A DNA stretch of 57,139 bases, taken from contig QANT01008811.1 of assembly GCA_003254885.1 (NCBI GenBank), positions 1 through 57,139 on the forward strand, written 5' to 3'. The position numbers and the translations under genes are program-made. Of the stretch, positions 1 to 11,981 are shown piece by piece. Within the stretch, counting starts at the first letter, position 1. Each line of letters begins with the position of its first letter. Source of the stretch: Purshia tridentata (lineage: Eukaryota > Streptophyta > Magnoliopsida > Rosales > Rosaceae). Below the pieces are notes generated by a model. The model worked only from the letters and a program-made list of their open reading frames with translations, ran no database searches and was not told the DNA's origin.

Positions 1-172
1 ACCCCCAATTATACACTTTAACATTTTCAAAACCCATAGTCAACCTATAACCATTTAAATTTGAATTTTTTTTATAGAATTCCAATTATACCCTTTTTTA
101 TTAATTTTTAATTTTAACAAAATTTTATTTGTATTTTTTAAATTTCAGAAATACCATCTTTTATTTTAGTCT

Positions 173-813
173 GTAACTTTAAACCCTATAACCTCCTAAA
201 AAATTTGTCTAAACCTTTACCCATCTAGAAACTCTCAAAACCTCTTAAAAATTGTAATATTTTTTTTGCCCTTCTGACTCGTTTTGACGTATTCTAACAC
301 GTTTTGATGCACTCATTGACGTGTTCTGACTTGTGTCTAGTATAACTGTATTTCAGTGAATGTGTATTTATTTAGTCAAAGTGTAACTGTTTGTTTAATA
401 AAGGTGTAGCTGTTTTTTAGTGAATGTGCAACTCTTTTTTCAGTCAAGGTGTAACTAATTTTTTATTTTTTTATGGGCCTGTAAGTTTTTTTTTAAAATA
501 ATTTAATAGTATAATTATTTGTAGTTATTTTTTAATGTAATTGTATTTCTAAAATTCAGTTTCAATTTTAATGTAATTGTTTTTTAATCAAGGTGTACTT
601 GTTTGTTCAGTGTAACTGTATTTTAAAAATACAGTTACATTGGGTACGCGTCAGTCCGTGTCAGGCCACGTGTCCGTTTGCGTCAGCGCGCGTCAGAGTG
701 CGTTAGAAGGGCTAAAAAGGTATTATAAGTTTTAGGGGGTTTTGGGAGAGTTCCTAAATGGGTGGGGACTTAGAAAAAATTTGTTGGTAATTAGGGGATT
801 TAGAAAAAGTTAC
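173..813. mobile_element. MITE-like element with long imperfect inverted arms, in the DHD/SDH intron
   Basis: The left arm (about 173-290) and right arm (about 700-813) are imperfect reverse complements, sharing blocks such as 'aaatttgtctaaacc', 'acccat', 'aactctc' and 'cccttct'. The middle carries degenerate copies of a 'gtgtaactgt' motif (350-620) and a GC-richer stretch near 640-710. No transposase is present and no clear target duplication was found. A related single arm lies at about 30930-31060. Class is uncertain; long arms would suit a Mutator-like foldback. It sits in the intron following exon 2 of the minus-strand DHD/SDH gene. Confidence 0.6.
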
Positions 814-1363
814 CCAAAAATTTTTATTTTTATTTTTAAAGTTTTAATTGTTTTAGTCTAAATTTTTACCGAAATCGAAATTCTGTTGAATTTCTATACT
901 TTTTAACCCTTTGAAATTTTGTTGAAATCCAAAATTTAATTCTTTGATTTCAATACCCATAAGAACTATCCTTTAACCAATTTATACAAATATATTCAAT
1001 TCATCAAATATAAGCAAAATTGACACTGCAAATGTATTTTTAAGACAACAAAATTTCAAAATTTCAAAATTTCAATTCTAGGTTATATGCACTATAAGCC
1101 AAATAAACAAACGGATATTGTTTTCCTAATGACAGAGAAACAACTTAATCACACTTTTTTCAAGCCGGAAGTGGCTATAAAAGGGTTTTAAATTGAATTT
1201 AACATCACTTCAATTCCACACTTCTTGATCATAATAAGTTAATAATTTTTGTATTTCAACAATTTTTAATTTTCGTCCTAAAACACTGATACCACTACAA
1301 CAAATTTGACAACAGGATACCACAAAACAAGCTCAATCATATAAGAAACTCATGTTAACGTAC
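814..1363. other. Rest of the visible DHD/SDH intron 2
   Basis: AT-rich sequence with short 'aaatttcaaa' repeats near 1050-1075. The GT donor of the intron is at 1363-1362 on the minus strand. Nothing coding is seen. Confidence 0.5.
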
Positions 1364-2359
1364 CTATAAGTGAAAAGAGTGGGCAAAGGGGATTCTTTAA
1401 TTAAGGTCTTGAGATCTTCATTGCAACTAAAGAGCTTCAGATGGTCCAGTCTAATCTCCACAAGGTCAGCCCCAAGGGCTTTTGCCTTGCCCATATCAAC
1501 CACCATCTTATCAACCGATTCTGCCATTATTGGAGCACAAATTAGGGTTGAACTCCTCCTCTTTCCTTCACCTCCCACTTGCAGGCCATCAGAATAAGCA
1601 AGCTGAAATTACCCAAATAGAAAAAACGAAAAAATTAAAAATAAGTTTTTGGTTTCTATACTATAGATGAGTCGCACTTTAGTCCCCGTCATATCAATTT
1701 ATATTTTTTAAGAATTGTGGTTTCAATATATTGCAATCGCGTCCAATTCATCAAAATTATTTTCCGAAGTGTTACCACCTAATTAGCTCTAAAGTAGATG
1801 ATTGTGACAAATTGAATTTAATTGTGACATATTAAAACCACAGTCTTTAAAAAATATAAATTAAAATAACAGGACTAGAGTGTAATTCATCCATAGTACA
1901 AGGACCCAAAAAAGGTTTTTGGCCCAGAAAAAAAAAAAGAGAATACATTCACAATATTGCGGGTACAATCACTCTGAACCTCACCTAAGAAAGCTCAAGT
2001 ATCTGTTGGTTGGCAAGACAGCACGGGAAAATATGCAACACTTTAACAATTTACAATCTTAACTTTCCGTACTACTTTTCTAGGCCACCAATCAGACAGA
2101 GAACGAACAAAATTCTAGACTAAAAGTAGACCAATTGAGAATCAATCCGATTCAATAAATCACAAACATTCTGCTTTCTTTCAAGCTTTACATATTCTTT
2201 TGGTTGCTGAGAATACGACTGCATTGAGTCGGAAAATTCTACAAACTTCTGCATTGAGTCAGCAAGCAAATGGAAAAAGTAGAAAAACAAAATCAGAGGC
2301 ACAGAGCTAATTGATTAATTAGGGTGAAGAGGAGTTACCACGACGTTCTGAGGGTCCAT
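1364..2359 (-). CDS. DHD/SDH: Bifunctional 3-dehydroquinate dehydratase/shikimate dehydrogenase, 5' part (exons 1-2)
   Basis: The family carries out the third and fourth steps of the shikimate pathway in plastids (dehydroquinate to dehydroshikimate to shikimate). Visible are a tiny exon 1 (2339-2359, seven codons, MDPQNVV) and exon 2 (1364-1602). Intron 1 has donor GTAACT at 2338 and an acceptor CAG just before 1602; exon 2 ends TATAG|GTACGT. The exon 2 protein (STLICAPIMAES, then GADLVEIRLDHLK and PLPTLFTYR) matches the start of the type I dehydroquinase barrel, including the EIRLD strand. The catalytic Lys/His region and the whole SDH half are not present and must lie beyond the left edge, unless the gene is truncated. 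The family is normally over 500 residues; about 87 are seen here. The exon 1 start is inferred from in-frame joining only, so it is less certain than exon 2. Confidence 0.82.
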
Positions 2360-3424
2360 TGCTGTGTTCGAGTGTCGGAAACAGGCAAGCAATGTAAGGC
2401 TTTTTCCGCTAATACTGTACGTTGAATATGTGAATCAGCCCCTATTGTGGAGTCTGTAAATACACAATCTTTTGGGCACCCAAACTTTGAGCAGAAACTT
2501 CCAATCAGCAGCTGTGAGCTTGTGACTGTGAGTCCTCTCTCTCTCTATATATATATATTTATATGCGTGCCTGGTGTTTGGTGTTTGGTTCTCTTGTACA
2601 AAATAGCTTTATACATGAGAGAGAGAGAGAGAGCTAGGAGAAAGACTTATCCAAAATGTGTGACTCTTGGAGAAAGACTTATCCAAATGAAATTTGATGT
2701 GTACCCAACAATTTACTTTTTAGGAATAAGACTTTCTTGTAAAGAGAAAGCACAGACAAAAAGTGGAACACCCACAATAAGGTGGGCCCTCTTTGCACAG
2801 TTTATGGGAATTCTTCCCCTAGTTTCATATATCTAATCTACCACTTCTTTGTGTAGGAGAGAAGCTCTTTTTACTTTTCATACCCAAAATAATTTTAGTC
2901 AATTTTGAACTATAGTAAAATGATCATAAATGACATTTGTATTTTAAAAAGAAATTAAAATTTCTTTTCATACCTAACACTTCATTTCAACTCTATCTAT
3001 TATCTTCCTTTATTTAATATCTATCCGAACATCAAAATTTTATCTATATCTATCTCCTTCCATCTAATATCTATCTGAACATCAACTTGACTACCTTCAT
3101 GTGTTCGTCTCTCCTTGACAACTAAACCCTAGAGTAACTTTTGTCCCTGTATCATCTAGTCAAGGTTGTTTCTATAAATGGACAGTGAAATCATCCTTTC
3201 GGAGACTCTAAATGAGGTATGTATGCAAATTATTTTGAATTTTTTGTATTTTTTCATGACTCTGCTTGCAATGGTTGATTCTGGAATCCCGATGTGCTCG
3301 GTGATGTATCGCTAAACATGTTGACCAAATTCAGTGGGCAACAACCGGAAACTAACTTAATGGACTTTATAGAGTTTTTGAAAGTTATTGACTTTGGTAG
3401 AGTTGATGTAACTCTAGCATTGTT
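2360..3424. other. Upstream region of DHD/SDH, with CT/TA and GA microsatellites
   Basis: This stretch should hold the promoter and 5' UTR of the minus-strand gene. Short simple repeats occur at about 2536-2560 (CT then TA) and 2617-2634 (GA). The sequence near 3340-3420 ('gactttatagagtttttgaaagt' type) resembles the plant MITE sequence at 38330-38500. No convincing gene was found. Confidence 0.4.
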
Positions 3425-3720
3425 GTGAATGCTATCTTGAACCAGGTGCATAGTTTTCATCCTCTTTTTAGTATTATCATCAGTTGTAAGGATGTTCTTA
3501 GCAGAGATTGGTGTGTGAAGCTCAGCCATATCTATAGAGAGCAAAATGTCTTAGCAGATGGTCTTTCAGGTTTGAGTACGTTGTTCTTGTCTCCTCCCCC
3601 TTCTATTATTAGCTTATTTGAGGCTAATTATAATTGCTTGACTAAGCCCAGATATGTTGGTGGTTAGTCTTTGGGTTTTTTTGGGCTTGTAGCCCTCCTT
3701 TTTTACCACACAAAAAAAAA
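3425..3720 (+). mobile_element. 5'-truncated LINE 3' end with RNase H-like tail
   Basis: The translated piece at 3425-3664 reads like the C-terminal RNase H-type domain (RVT_3) found in plant non-LTR retroelements: 'HPLFSIIISCKDVLSRDW', then 'LSHIYREQNVLADGLS', whose N-x-x-A-D pattern is typical. It is followed by a short 3' tail ('tgggcttgtagccctcc') and an A-rich end at 3708-3722. The reverse transcriptase and endonuclease are absent, so this is a dead 5'-truncated copy. A similar tail occurs at about 24110-24188. Confidence 0.6.
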
Positions 3721-3722
3721 AA

Positions 3723-4645
3723 CTTATATTCACTTTTCATATTTATATTTTCCTAGTTCTAGTCTAACTAAAATAAATTTGTTATTTTTCCTATTATTAA
3801 TAATTATTTTTCTTGTCTTTTTGCAGTTAACTAAGAAAAAGAAAGTTAAGAGTTGAACTTAAAAGAGTTTATAACTCTGATTCTCAAGTTTCATGTATTT
3901 TTAGCATCCCGTTTGTTAAGATTAGAGCTGTGTTTTCATAATTCATACCTTGACGCTATTTATACATATATGGATACATTACTTATTGTGCTTTTGAGCT
4001 CAAAAAATATTAAGCATGCTTGCTCCTGTAGTCGATCCAGAAATGTCTCATGATATATTAAACATTGCACACTTGGAAGAGTGTGATGATTGACTTCATA
4101 GAGAACTTGGTCAAGAGGAAGGTAATGAAGAAGACTCACCTGTAAGTTCTGAAACATGACTAAACCAAACAAAACATTAATTCAATTCTTATGATAAGTG
4201 AGATCTGTATAAGATGGACTTTGTGATTTATGTCTTACTTACTAATAAACCTATTACTTGTGTTAGTGAGACATTGGGCTCTGAGTAGGACAATGCAGAA
4301 GTCCATTAATTCAATTCTTACATCAACTGCAACTTGCATATCAGGAGTTTTCTTCATCTGTTTATTTGTTATATTTGGAATTATTTACTGCATCTCCTAG
4401 AAATTTTTTAAATCACCATTAATTGCGTAAATCGAATTGGACGCTGTGCTGTACTGTATCTTTTGATTTTGTATTGAATCTGTAGAAGCACAATATGTAA
4501 GAAATTAATGTAATAAATGTGATAAGTGGCTTGGTTGTTGGCTCCCTCATAAATGCAGAAATGAAGATGACAAATATAACAAGTGTATAATAATTTTTAT
4601 AATAAAACCAATGATCATGATTGTGGCATTGCAAGAATGTGGTTA
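3723..4645. other. Intergenic, no gene seen
   Basis: AT-rich sequence with only short open frames lacking codon structure or recognisable motifs. Confidence 0.4.
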
Positions 4646-5019
4646 GAGCATTTCCAAGAGAAGAAGTAAATTTGGCTTTTCAAATCTTACTTTGTTTACT
4701 TATGTGGTAATTTGAAGAGAAAAATTTGTTACTTTAAAATTATGAACTCTAACAAGCTTTTCAAAATTATTATTTTATTATATTTTTATGTTTTCTTATT
4801 TAACATAAATTATTATTTCATTAAATTTTAAGCTTTCATTAAATTAAAAATGAATATATTAATGTTTGAAGAGCCAACTTTACTGTTCAAATATGAAGAG
4901 TTGACCTTGGGTCCCTAATTTGAAGAGTGCATTTGATGAGGTTGTTGGAGTAGATTTTTTCTATCTGGAACATTAAATTGAGGTCGCAAATGTGTTTGCT
5001 ACCGCTATTAGAGATGCTC
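4646..5019. mobile_element. Tourist/PIF-Harbinger-like MITE, TTA target duplication
   Basis: A 374-bp element beginning GAGCATTTCCAAG and ending GAGATGCTC, so the termini are near-perfect inverted repeats (GAGCAT[T/C]TC). It is flanked by TTA on both sides (4643-4645 and 5020-5022). A 3-bp TTA duplication is characteristic of PIF/Harbinger-type MITEs. The interior is AT-rich and non-coding. Confidence 0.68.
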
Positions 5020-5062
5020 TTAGTCAAAACAAAATCAATAACTAAAGGTATTATATTTTTTT

Positions 5063-5163
5063 TACCAAAATAGTTGTGTTATTTCAGTGGTCAACTACCA
5101 AACTCTTTTATATATTTGTGTCATTCGACAATAGCCTACCGAAATAACACAAATATTTTGGTA
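5063..5163. repeat. Short inverted repeat (26-bp arms)
   Basis: The arm at 5063-5088 (TACCAAAATAGTTGTGTTAT...) is complementary to 5138-5163 with two mismatches, around a loop of about 49 bp. It is probably the relic of a small foldback element. Confidence 0.6.
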
Positions 5164-5513
5164 AACTATTGTCGAATCGTCCAAGGATGGTCAACTTAGT
5201 AATTTAAGGTGGTCAAAATAGCTTGAACCTTCTATTTTTGTAATAATTTTCTAGAACTTTTGGAATTTTGGAGAAATTGTAACTTTATGGTTATTAATCT
5301 TAAAATGGCATACGAAGTTCATTTGGCCAAGTAGGACCACTAGATATGGTACTCGTCTATAAAAATTCAAGAGTAAAAACGGTTGGTCCATTGGTATTCG
5401 GAAGAAAAGTTAGAAATTTTCAATCTTCAGAATACTATTTGATTTTGATAAAACTTAAATTTTGACGAAGCTTCGGAATCCAAAAATGTGATTTAATTCC
5501 ATAGAAAAATAGT

Positions 5514-5687
5514 AAGGGTTGATATGGTATGGTATGAAACGGCATGAACCTCATACCTATCCCATACCAGAAATTTGTAAATAGTATGGTATGATATGAT
5601 ATGGACATTTTTAAAATAGATCCATATCATACCAGTATTTTATGGATTTGGTATGAAATGGTATTGTATGAAATAATATCAACCTTT
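5514..5687. mobile_element. Small foldback MITE rich in 'ggtatg' motifs
   Basis: The left end AAGGGTTGATAT and right end ATATCAACCTTT are inverted. The interior consists of repeated 'ggtatggtatg' and its complement 'cataccataccag'. Such elements are often non-autonomous hAT relatives in plants; no 8-bp duplication was confirmed. Confidence 0.45.
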
Positions 5688-7748
5688 TAAAATTTTTTTT
5701 TTTGGCCAAAACATTCAACATCTTTTTTAAATCAAAATAATATTTAACCACTTGTTTTTTTAAGCCAAAAGCTCAAAAAAAACATTTAACAATCTAGAAT
5801 GAAAGTAACAACCGTAAACCAACTTAGAAAACACGTGAAAATAAGTAGACCAACGATACATTTAAGTTTCATAATAATTTTACTATGTAGCTAAAAAGCA
5901 CTGATCCAATCCATTTCAATAAAACAAAAAGGGCTTAACCAATTTTAAGGATATTTGGGAATTGGGATTAGGACATTTGTGGTTTTAAATTTTGTAATCT
6001 CGAATATTCTTAAAATGAGTGGCGTTGTGTTATCTTGGATTTTGTGGCGTCACACCATGACTCTTCAGAGTAATAACTATTAAGAACTCCATGCCTCATA
6101 CACCTTGGGATGCTCGATACCTGTCACAACCCAAAACAAAAATGAGTTTACATATCAATCTCTTAAAAACATTAAGTAGATCATCTAATAAAAGAAACCC
6201 AAAGAACCGAAGAGATGAAAGGCCTGGAACTGAAAATACACAAAAGTTTAATTCAAACATGTGCATACAAAAAGCTTTTAGAACATAAGGACAGCTTCTT
6301 CTTTCTACTGCCTATCGACTAACGAGTTCTATTTGTTTATACATAAAGACCAAAACATAGAACAACCCATTCGAGAAAACTGAGCAATTGAATGAGCTCC
6401 ACACCTAACCCCAAGGGGCAAATTTACTTCTACACACCTCAGTTTCTGCATCACAGGACTAACCCACTACAGTGTGAGCAATTACATAGCTACAACAATA
6501 TCATAGATAGAAACATGATAGAATAAGAGTGAACAATGAACTCAACAATTTCAACCCTAATGCCTTAATACGGTCAATCTAGTTTGAACTCTATGAACCA
6601 ACATTCTTTATTATAAGCTACATCTTTTTCTTTTTTTCGGGAAAGAAAAGATACTTTTAATACTTTGCAAAAGAAACGTTAAAAGATCAAAAATTTAGCA
6701 TTACTAACAGAAACCTTAGTCTGCAGAGAGATTAAATGACAGCTGCATGCTCCTTCCAAACTAACCAAATATAGGAAAAGGATACAATACAAAGATGGAT
6801 TTTAATTGCAATTGGAATGGCGGATTACAAAATATATGTCTGTCAATGCAGAACTTGTCAAATAATGCACCAAAAAAGCAATCAATTGTATATCTACAGC
6901 AATATCATAGATAGAAACAGGATATAAGAAGGGGTGAACAATGAACTCAAGAAAAGAAGGACAATCTGCCAAACAGAAAAAACTTGAAGAGTTTTGAGAT
7001 TTTGGGATTTCTATATAAGCCTTTTTTTGCCACTTGAGTAGGACCATACTAATTTTGTTGGCTTTTTAAGATCCTGAGTTTGTCAAATGGTCTCATGACT
7101 TCAAACCCAACTGGTGCTTGATCTACCATGAATCTTCTTCTTTTTTTGTGTGTGTGTAACTCGTTTACTGATTTTGTGTGTAATTTCCTGTGCAGTGCCT
7201 TCTACAAGAACACAGTGAACCGTCACATTCACATGGTTTTTATTGCTTAGAAAAGCATACGATGGTGTTCCTAGAAGATAATATGATGGGTTTTCAAAAA
7301 GAAGGGCAGTGTGATTTAGAATATTCAAAGGGAGCTAACATTCACAGTCCAAAAAAGTCAATCCACGCTCCTCCATCACAAACTAAAGTAGGAAGGCAAT
7401 GATGATGTAACATATATAACCCTTAATAGGAAACAAAAACAAAATTTGATTAAAAAAAAAAAAAAACTAATCTGTGGCTAAAAAACGTCAAATGGAAACA
7501 TAAAAACAAGCAATTAAAATGATAATTAAAACTCAACACATAAGCACGCCCCCTAATGATAAAGGGTTTCCTCCCTTTAAAAGAGAATTCTTTCACACAA
7601 GACACAATACATGTAATGCAGAAGAACTTATCAAATAATACACCAAAAAAAAAAAATCAACTGTAAAGTGATTAGTTTAATTTCCATGCGAGACTTATAT
7701 ACTTCAAACATAACATATTAATTAAGAATTGGAAATTGAAAGTAATGC
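5688..7748. other. Intergenic with two local direct repeats and possible exon relics
   Basis: A unit of about 60 bp at 6487-6546 recurs at 6892-6951 ('aatatcatagatagaaaca...gaacaatgaactcaa'). Another at 6847-6890 recurs near 7617-7665 ('aatgcagaa...tcaaataatgcaccaaaaaa'). Two stretches look faintly exonic on the plus strand. One is 7070-7130. The other follows an acceptor-like TTTCCTGTGCAG ending at 7195 and stays open to 7402. Neither could be assigned to a family. Confidence 0.35.
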
Positions 7749-8442
7749 TTACTTTCCTACGGTGCAAGTCTTAAGCCAGACTTCGGTGGTACGATAGCCT
7801 AAAACAAACGTCCCATGAGACAGGGTTTTGGCAGAGAAGACGACTTCAGGAGCACTATTATGAATATCATTAATATTATTGTTATCGTCATCCATGTGGA
7901 TGCTTGCTCGGACTGTGAATTTGGACCAATGAACTTCAGTTAAAACTACATATGATTCTACAGATGGATCTTGGGGTCCCAAATATGGCTGAGACCAAAC
8001 AAAAGCCAACGTGCCGCCCTGCATTTGCATCAAGAATGTATTACGCCAATGCCACTGCAATTGCCAGCTTTTTTCTGGAAGGACCTTCCTATCATTAGGG
8101 AGGCCCGAAACAATGTCGGGAGCCATTCACGCCGAGCAAGATCGAAAACCCGAACAGCTGGTTTGTTGTCTTCCAGAGACAGAGTTCCAAAGGAAAACAA
8201 GTAGGGCTTTTGGGCGTGGTGATCACCCCAGTTGCAGTGGTGAATGTCCTCCAGTTGCGTGAGGCCAAGTCATAGCTATACAAGACACAACTCTTGGACG
8301 GGTAACATGTCGTTACCATGAGCTTAGTGTTGATGCAAAAAACTGGGGGTCTTTTGAAATCAACGTAGACGGGGGAGGATTGGCTTGATCCTGTGCCTTT
8401 GTCTTCGAGCTTAACGTTTCCTGCAAAGGAAAGAAGAAACAA
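7749..8442 (-). pseudogene. Kelch/F-box-associated-like fragment, frameshifted
   Basis: Two overlapping minus-strand frames together look like one protein: 8442-8095 (with 'CVLYSYDLASRNWRTF', a kelch-like blade signature) and 8126-7749 (ending 'SHGTFVLGYRTTEVWLKTC'). They are in different frames and a stop directly precedes the second ATG, so a frameshift near 8100-8126 breaks the gene. A splice-acceptor-like TTTGCAG lies just inside the 5' end (about 8424), suggesting the first exon has been lost. LTR-like DNA begins immediately upstream. The family call rests only on the blade-like motif and the general look of the sequence, and could be wrong. Confidence 0.4.
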
Positions 8443-9240
8443 GGGTGGAACTCACACCAGTGTGGTGTTGGCTAATGATCCTCCGATGCCAAAGTTAGGA
8501 GGATAATAAGAATCCTGATGATCCCAAGAGCTTGGCTTGAAATTGATTCCTAAGGGTGTATGATCTTTGTATATGTCTCCGATATTTTTCTTGTGTGTTT
8601 TTTTTTTGATCCTTTGAAACTGGAAAAAATGAGCTATTTATAGGCAAAGTTCCAGATACCTGCATGGATCTGAGCGGCTGTCACTGGGCCACGTGGTGGC
8701 ATCTGTGCCGTTCACCCCATCCACTTGGCTACTTAATCATTAAATGCATGCATAGTGGATGAGTGAAAGGAGAGTCAACTGTCAGGTCAGTCCCCTTCTG
8801 TGTCAGATAAGGGGACTTTTGTGCATCCAACAATTGAGTATATACCCCTCGGAGAATGTGTAATTCAGGTCGATGCCGACTTAATCCGCATGTGACCGAC
8901 TCGATCCCATCACCACCGAACTGTCCCATTAAAAACCGACCTCGAGCTGGGTAGATGAGACGAACTGTGATTGACTCTACCGGTCTCTGAGTTCGGCTCG
9001 GCCATACATACTCGGCATGCAACCATTCCTTGGGTCAACGGTCAACGCGGCCAAAAGAGGACACGTGTCGGACATCCGCTTGTACAAAATATGGATACCG
9101 ATCCGAGCGCCAACACTTAGTCTTCGTCAGAACAAGTAGCCTTGGTAATGAAGGGGCTTCTTCAGGTATTTCGTCATACGTACTCATCCATGCACAAGGA
9201 TCATCGATATACTCTCGCTCTCTCAGTTTCACCCTTCAAA
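8443..9240. mobile_element. LTR-like block, probably a non-autonomous retrotransposon fragment
   Basis: This block is less AT-rich than its surroundings, with a TATA-like 'gctatttatagg' near 8632. It has long non-coding GC-balanced sequence with repeated 'ccgact', 'cggctcgg' and 'cacgtg' words, typical of the long LTRs of plant non-autonomous elements. No pol motif, primer site or second LTR was found in the window. Element class and limits are uncertain. Confidence 0.35.
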
Positions 9241-10925
9241 ATTAAGCCAGAGCCCTCCTCGTCATCGTCTCTTCGCTACTTTCTGGTACCAAGGCCTTGT
9301 TCCCCAGCCTTCTCTTCTTTCTCCTCAATCACGCACCACGCACTTCTCGGGCTCCGGCCGACCACCTCAAACTCTATGTCGATCGGATTATCCTTCTTTG
9401 ATGCCATTGAATCAACCCTAATTCACCGAACCCGAATTCCTAAATTCTATTCGGCTATTATTCCTTTGCTGTTTTTGCTCTCTCCTTTTCTTGGGGTCGT
9501 TTTATATCTTCAACCCACTGCCCGTTTTGAACCAGAAAAAGGGGCGAAATTTTGGAATGAGCCATCATCTAACACTTCTACCAAAAAAATAAAATAAATA
9601 TTAAACTTCTGTTTTAAAAATAATACATTATGAGCTTGTTTAGATTCTTAAATTTGGATTTCAAATGCATAGAAATTCATGTAATTGAAATTCCTAACTT
9701 TGAAATTTGATTATTTGTATACAAATTTTAAAAGCGAGGATTTCTCCTAGTATTTCAATTTTTAATTTTTTTTTACCAATTAAAAATTTTAATATATGGT
9801 TAAGAATAAAAAATAAGTGGTGACTGCAAAAATTGTAAAACGGCGATGGGAAAAGTCATTGGAGGTGCCCGAAAAAGAGTGATTAGCCTAAGGCCTACTT
9901 AAATGAGTGATTAGCCCAATAGACTATGTTTAATAGCCCAATCCAAGTACATTGCTTGCTTAACCTTTTAATTGAACATCATCATTTTATTTTCTTTTCT
10001 TCTCTCAAACCAAAACCACAATCAACAAAGTCAAGACATCATCCTTTAGCATAGGTTTCTAGCCCTAGTCATCATAGCCGAGTATCACTAAAGTTTAAGG
10101 GATCAAATCCTTAGTCCTTTGGTATTCCTTTTTCAAACCTATCAATTAGTCATGCATAAGTGAAAAACATAGAAATTCACAAATGTAGGCATATAATGAA
10201 TCCAAAAATATCAACCAAGTGAGTGAAAATTTTTTATTCAAATAAATCACCAACCTTTGCTGAAGTGAATAAGCATAAAAGTTTTGCATGTGTGATCATA
10301 TCTTTATCAAGTGCTTGAATAAACTTTGGAACTAACCTTGTCACAAATGCACAATTAATATTTGAACAACCAATATGTAAATAAATTTTCATAAAAGCAG
10401 GAAATTTGGATTAAATTCACATTTAAGTTTTAAAATATGACAAATTAGTGATCAAAGTAAACAGTAGACTAAGTAGCACCCTTAATCCAAATTCATTAAA
10501 ATTTGGGGTGATCCAATTTACTCCCCATAAATCAAACTGGACCAATGACAACGTGTCACTTCTGTTTGAAGCTCATAGCTCCAATAATATTGATTCTATC
10601 TCTATTAAAACTTGATTCTATCTAATAGTATTAGTATCTCCATCTTTCTTTTGGGATGATAACCCAGTTCAATAACAAAAAAGGGGATTCTTATTTAGCT
10701 TTATTTTTATTTGCTTAATTATTTTAGTTTTATATTTTCATTATTTTTTAGAAGAATGTACACTTTTACACATTTACTCCTACAAATAGCACATGATCAA
10801 TTTTTCACAAATTTTATAATAGAATTGACGGAAAATCCTTAATTGAACCATAAGTGAAAGTGAGATCCTCAATTAGAACAATTTAAGTGTCAGAATGTCG
10901 CATCCTCAACTGCAAAAAAATGTTA
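9241..10925. other. Intergenic, no supported gene
   Basis: An open frame (9142-9597, plus) is Ser/Pro-rich and low in complexity with no recognisable domain, and probably belongs to the preceding repeat block. The rest is AT-rich DNA with no recognised feature. Confidence 0.35.
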
Positions 10926-11369
10926 GAGCATCTCCAAAAAACTCTTCAAATGAAGAATTCTTCATTTTTTGAAGAGAGAGAAGAGTATTTTGGGCTCCAA
11001 GAGACCCTTCAAAATAAATTTTGAATTGACAATTCAATTTCTCTCTCTTCAAATCTAGGACCCTCTCTCCTCTCTTCAAATATTAATTGGTTTATAATTC
11101 CCATACAATTTTCATTCTCTTTCCTCTAATAATATATTTTTAATTGAATAAATTAAACTTTAAAAATAAATAATGCATAGAATAAATACAAAATTAGTGA
11201 ACAAAAAAAATAAATAATTAGTGCATAGAATAGATACAAAAATTTAAAATTAGAATAATCTTTTGGAGAGTAAAAATTTCAAGTAGCAAATATCACTCTT
11301 CAAATTGCCACATAGGTCATCAAATGTGAATTTGAAGAATGATTTTGCTAGAATTTTTTGGAAGTACTC
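10926..11369. mobile_element. Tourist/PIF-Harbinger-like MITE, TTA target duplication (second copy of the family)
   Basis: It starts GAGCATCTCCAAAAA and ends TTTTTTGGAAGTACTC, with TTA at 10923-10925 and 11370-11372. The terminal motif and internal 'cttcaaat' words match the copy at 4646-5019, so the two are members of one family. About 444 bp, non-coding. Confidence 0.65.
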
Positions 11370-11399
11370 TTAATGTTATGTCATTTTGCTAAAACTTTC

Positions 11400-11981
11400 C
11401 CTTAATAATAATTATACTACTCGATGATGTGAGTCTAGAACCAATTTCACTCATTAATGCCATCTTTTTTTTTTCTTTAATAATTATAGGAGAGAAGAGG
11501 TTTCGAAAGTGTATAAGAAAGAATTTTTGTCATTGTCTAACTAGACCAATCTCAACTCACTTCATGAATTAATAGATTGGAAATATATATATTTTTTCAT
11601 TATCTTCCTAGCTTTTTTTTTTCCAAAGACAAAATTAATATTTGACCCACTTACCTGAAAAGGAATAATATTTGATCCCAATAAACAAGAAAATATGGAG
11701 TATTCGAGTATAAATATATAATCTATTATAATGACAGGAGAGAGTTTTAGTGTTACAAGCTTCACAAAAAATAAAATTATTTAAATTTTCTTTTATTCAA
11801 TAAACAATCAAACATAATATATAAGAATATAAATGTAAAACACAATTGTCTAAATAAAATTCAATAATTTAAAAATCACCTCATTAACTTAAAACGTGAA
11901 AAAAATAATGAAAAGTTATAAAACTAGAAGAAAATATAAAAATTAAAAAAATGCCTATGGACACGACGTGCCAAAGGCTAG
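11400..11981 (+). mobile_element. Helitron 3' end (terminal hairpin and CTAG); 5' limit unknown
   Basis: At 11958-11973 the sequence TGGACACGACGTGCCA folds into a stem (TGG-CACG with CGTG-CCA, one bulged A). A few bases later CTAG (11978-11981) is followed by host T. A GC-rich hairpin 5-10 bases before CTRR, with insertion next to T, is the Helitron 3' signature. The preceding 150-200 bp are AT-rich as is usual. The left limit given is only nominal. Confidence 0.5.

Noticed and set aside
1293-1320. CACTACAACAAATTTG as a CACTA terminus in the DHD/SDH intron
   Set aside because: An element starting here would run straight into exon 2, and no subterminal repeats follow; probably chance.
9142-9597. 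A 151-codon plus-strand frame as a gene
   Set aside because: Ser/Pro-rich, no domain, no upstream promoter context, and continuous with the LTR-like block.
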